Of a stretch of DNA of 7,540 nt, positions 5,108 through 7,540 are shown piece by piece. The translations under genes were made by a program, and so were the position numbers. This DNA is from an uncultured Mucispirillum sp. GTDB lineage: Bacteria; Chrysiogenota; Deferribacteres; Deferribacterales; Mucispirillaceae. Every line of letters begins with the position of its first letter. Within the stretch, counting starts at the first letter, position 1. Below the pieces are notes generated by a model. The model worked only from the letters and a program-made list of their open reading frames with translations. It did no database searches and was not told the DNA's origin. The stretch is taken from the NCBI GenBank assembly GCA_937890655.1, contig CALADT010000024.1:1-7540 (forward strand), given 5' to 3'.

Positions 5108-7540
5108 ATGAAAAAGTTTTCTTTTGTATTAATGGCACTTGCAATGGTTAGTGCAGGTTGTAGTGATGAAAATTCATCAAGTAATAATGATTATAACCCA
5201 GAAAGTAACAAATTAGTAATAAATGGTAAAGTAAGCGACCCAGCAGTAACAGGTGCAAAAATAGAGCTTATAGGTAAAGACGGCAAAATTATAAGTAACT
5301 GTGGTGTAAATAGTAATACATTATGTAATGTATGGAGTAAAGGGGACGGTTCTTTTAAATTTGTGTTACCATTAGGCACAGATATTTCCACATATTCTAT
5401 GCAGACAACAGGTGGGAAAGATAGCGAATATGGCTATGAATTTGATTATTCATTAAGTAAAAACTTAAACCATAGCCTAGATAATCAAGTAATCATATCC
5501 CCTGTAACATCACTTATTAATGAAGTAGGTAAATTATTAAATAACCATGCTTTAGCAGAAGAAAAAGTGGCACAATCATTAGGTATTAATAAAAATAAAT
5601 TATATAATGACCCATCAGGAGATTTATTAGTTTTAACATCATCATATATCATTAATTCTATTATTACTATTGATAGCCAAGATAATATAAAAACAATAAA
5701 AGATATTGCAAAAGAAATTAAAAACGGCGAAAGCTTAAAAGATGATAAAGTATTAAGTGGTTTATTTAAAAACCAAGTGAAATTATCAGAAATGAAAAAA
5801 GTAGTAGCCCAAATGAAAGATATGGAGCAAAAAGGCTTATCTACTTCTCAAGCTATAAAAAACATAAAAGAAACTGAAAAAGTTCGTATGTTTTCAAGAA
5901 GTGTTATGGATTTAACTGTAACAGAAAATTTATCTGATGTAGCTAAAAGCAATATAAAAAATATGGTAGCAGAAATAGAAAAACAACTTGGAAATAATAC
6001 ATTGATTCCATTAGAACAGTTTATTGTAGACCAGCTTGTAAACTATATGGCTCAATTAGATAAAGAATTATCTAAAATGGCTACTTATGAAAAGGTAGAG
6101 AGTGAGTTTATAGCATTATTGAAAAAAGCAATAGATAGTAACACAAACTTTAATAAAGAAGTTACTTTATTAATATCTGAAAAAGTGTATAATATTAACG
6201 TTCCTATTGATAGCCCACTTGGAATGGATAACCAAAAAAGAATAGAATATTATTTTAATTCTACAAAAGACTTAAATTATAAAGCAAGACAGCTTACAAA
6301 AATTGTCCTTGATGATAATATAAGAGAAGATATATATAATGAAATCATAAGAAATTATGCACAATTTGGTTTAGTGAATAAAGCAGATAAAATTTTAAAC
6401 ACACAAATTAAAAATTCTCTTGATAGAATAATATTAAATTCTGCAATAACTCAAGGTGCATCATGGGATTATAAAAATAATGCGTCCATAAAAAAATATG
6501 TGGATAAAGCATATAAAGATTTAATGGCTTTTAATGGCACAAATCCAGATGTAAAAACAAAAAACTACATAGAATCATACATTTCTTTAATGCATGGTTA
6601 TGCTTCCATTCAAGATGTTAATAATGTAATAAAAGTAAAAGAATTATTGTTTAAAAAATTAAATGAAGTGCCTATTGATGGAACTCCATCTCGTAGCACA
6701 TATTATGCAAGAGCATATAATGCTATTGGTAATGCTTCTAACACTTCAGCAGCATATCAAACAATAAAAAGTGATAATTTAGAACAGGCAATGATTTTAT
6801 TAAAAGTTAGAAAAGACGCAGTAGATAATGATGAACATTCTCCTACTATGTCTAACAGAAATATACAGCTTTTAGGTTATGCTAGCCAGTTAATGATGAT
6901 AGAAGAATTTTACAATAATGACCCTAAAGGCTTATATAGTAAAGAACTTACGAATATGACACAAGATATAAAAATTAAAATGTATAAACTAAAAGAAGAA
7001 GCAGATAAAATAGGACAGAAAGACCAAGATAAATTTTATTTTGCTATGCCATTTAAAAATTTAGTAAGTGCTTTAATGTATGTATTAAATGATGAAAAAT
7101 CTGCGCTTGAAACTTATAATATGATTAACCCAGAACTTGTAAAAGACCTAAAATATAAAGAAACAGTAAAAGGTTGGAAACAAGATGCAGCAGTATCATT
7201 TTTCCAAGCAAAAGCATTAAAAATGGGTTTTGATTCTGCAAAAGTATTTTTAGAAAAAGAATACCCATTAACTGATAATAGTTTATTTACAAGTTATATG
7301 CCAGCCTTAATAGGTGTAACAGAAGTTGTTGATACAAATGGTTTTGTATATAAAGCAGTTAATATAGGCAAAAACCAAGAAGCTAATAAAGCTTTAGATT
7401 ATATGTATGCTAAAATATCTACTGTTTTAAAAGATACATCTAAAATAAATGCTCTTTCAAAAGATGCTAAAAGTGTATTAATAAAAGGCACTAAGTTTGC
7501 AAATATTAATAAAGATGTAACAAATAAATTTATTAGAAAC
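5108..7540 (+). CDS. Large Fur-controlled lipoprotein (3' end outside window)
   Basis: No named family is recognised. The frame is open for 811 codons from ATG 5108 to the window edge. AGGAGA at 5095-5100 gives an ideal ribosome site. The N-terminus MKKFSFVLMALAMVSAGC has a lipobox (VSAGC), so Cys18 is the likely lipidated residue; Ser at +2 suggests outer-membrane delivery by the E. coli rule. A flexible Ser/Asn stretch leads to a beta-rich domain at about 36-115 (INGKVSDPAVTGAKIELIGK, then GDGSFKFVLP), resembling carboxypeptidase-regulatory-like modules; it has Cys65 and Cys73, a possible disulfide. The segment VIISPVTSLINEVG near 128-141, then EEKVAQSLGI and a DP, matches a pattern I recall from bacterial surface lipoproteins. 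From about 170 onward the protein is nearly all helical, Lys/Glu/Asn-rich and possibly TPR-like, without clear repeats. The Fur box suggests a role under iron limitation, such as uptake or surface binding; this is inference. Confidence 0.88.
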   Translation, partial: MKKFSFVLMALAMVSAGCSDENSSSNNDYNPESNKLVINGKVSDPAVTGAKIELIGKDGKIISNCGVNSNTLCNVWSKGDGSFKFVLPLGTDISTYSMQTTGGKDSEYGYEFDYSLSKNLNHSLDNQVIISPVTSLINEVGKLLNNHALAEEKVAQSLGINKNKLYNDPSGDLLVLTSSYIINSIITIDSQDNIKTIKDIAKEIKNGESLKDDKVLSGLFKNQVKLSEMKKVVAQMKDMEQKGLSTSQAIKNIKETEKVRMFSRSVMDLTVTENLSDVAKSNIKNMVAEIEKQLGNNTLIPLEQFIVDQLVNYMAQLDKELSKMATYEKVESEFIALLKKAIDSNTNFNKEVTLLISEKVYNINVPIDSPLGMDNQKRIEYYFNSTKDLNYKARQLTKIVLDDNIREDIYNEIIRNYAQFGLVNKADKILNTQIKNSLDRIILNSAITQGASWDYKNNASIKKYVDKAYKDLMAFNGTNPDVKTKNYIESYISLMHGYASIQDVNNVIKVKELLFKKLNEVPIDGTPSRSTYYARAYNAIGNASNTSAAYQTIKSDNLEQAMILLKVRKDAVDNDEHSPTMSNRNIQLLGYASQLMMIEEFYNNDPKGLYSKELTNMTQDIKIKMYKLKEEADKIGQKDQDKFYFAMPFKNLVSALMYVLNDEKSALETYNMINPELVKDLKYKETVKGWKQDAAVSFFQAKALKMGFDSAKVFLEKEYPLTDNSLFTSYMPALIGVTEVVDTNGFVYKAVNIGKNQEANKALDYMYAKISTVLKDTSKINALSKDAKSVLIKGTKFANINKDVTNKFIRN

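Overview
The window comes from a very AT-rich bacterial chromosome. Short core genes, strong AT-type promoters and Shine-Dalgarno sites are easy to read in it. A cytosolic multi-PAS histidine kinase with an HQWKQPLN phospho-acceptor motif, a VgrG-like remnant and a Fur-controlled lipoprotein fit a Gram-negative, host-associated lineage such as Deferribacterota (Mucispirillum-like) or Campylobacterota. This taxonomic guess is inference only.

Layout. Positions 1-585 hold mobile or accessory debris on the + strand. The tail of a VgrG-like (type VI secretion spike) beta-helix, interrupted by an in-frame TGA, runs directly into the C-terminal catalytic piece of a phage-type tyrosine recombinase. 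This debris ends 28 bp from the 3' end of ssrA (tmRNA, - strand, 614-960), a classic integration site for phages and islands. Next on the - strand is smpB (998-1465), so both partners of trans-translation sit side by side, followed by a 751-residue soluble four-PAS histidine kinase (1524-3779) with no response regulator in view. Transcription order is kinase, smpB, ssrA. A recognisable promoter precedes both the kinase and smpB, and both promoters change the preferred start codon or the mode of initiation.

Divergent from the kinase is tRNA-Pro(UGG) (3924-3995), with its own promoter and a rho-independent terminator. It is followed by a monocistronic gene (4127-4810) for a secreted protein. 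That protein has two copies of a PepSY-like repeat separated by a linker rich in Cys, Met and His, and it ends at a strong terminator. After 238 bp of very AT-rich DNA there is a near-perfect Fur box overlapping a promoter (5038-5078). This drives a large lipoprotein gene (from 5108) that runs off the window after 811 codons without a stop.

The ssrA/smpB pair rescues stalled ribosomes and the kinase senses an unknown cytosolic signal. The right half suggests surface or periplasmic proteins linked to metals: a possible metal-binding secreted protein and an iron-repressed lipoprotein. No complete new defence or mobile system is visible. The points most worth a second look are the vgrG/integrase scar at ssrA, the metal-binding-type linker, the Fur-controlled large lipoprotein and the probably leaderless smpB message.
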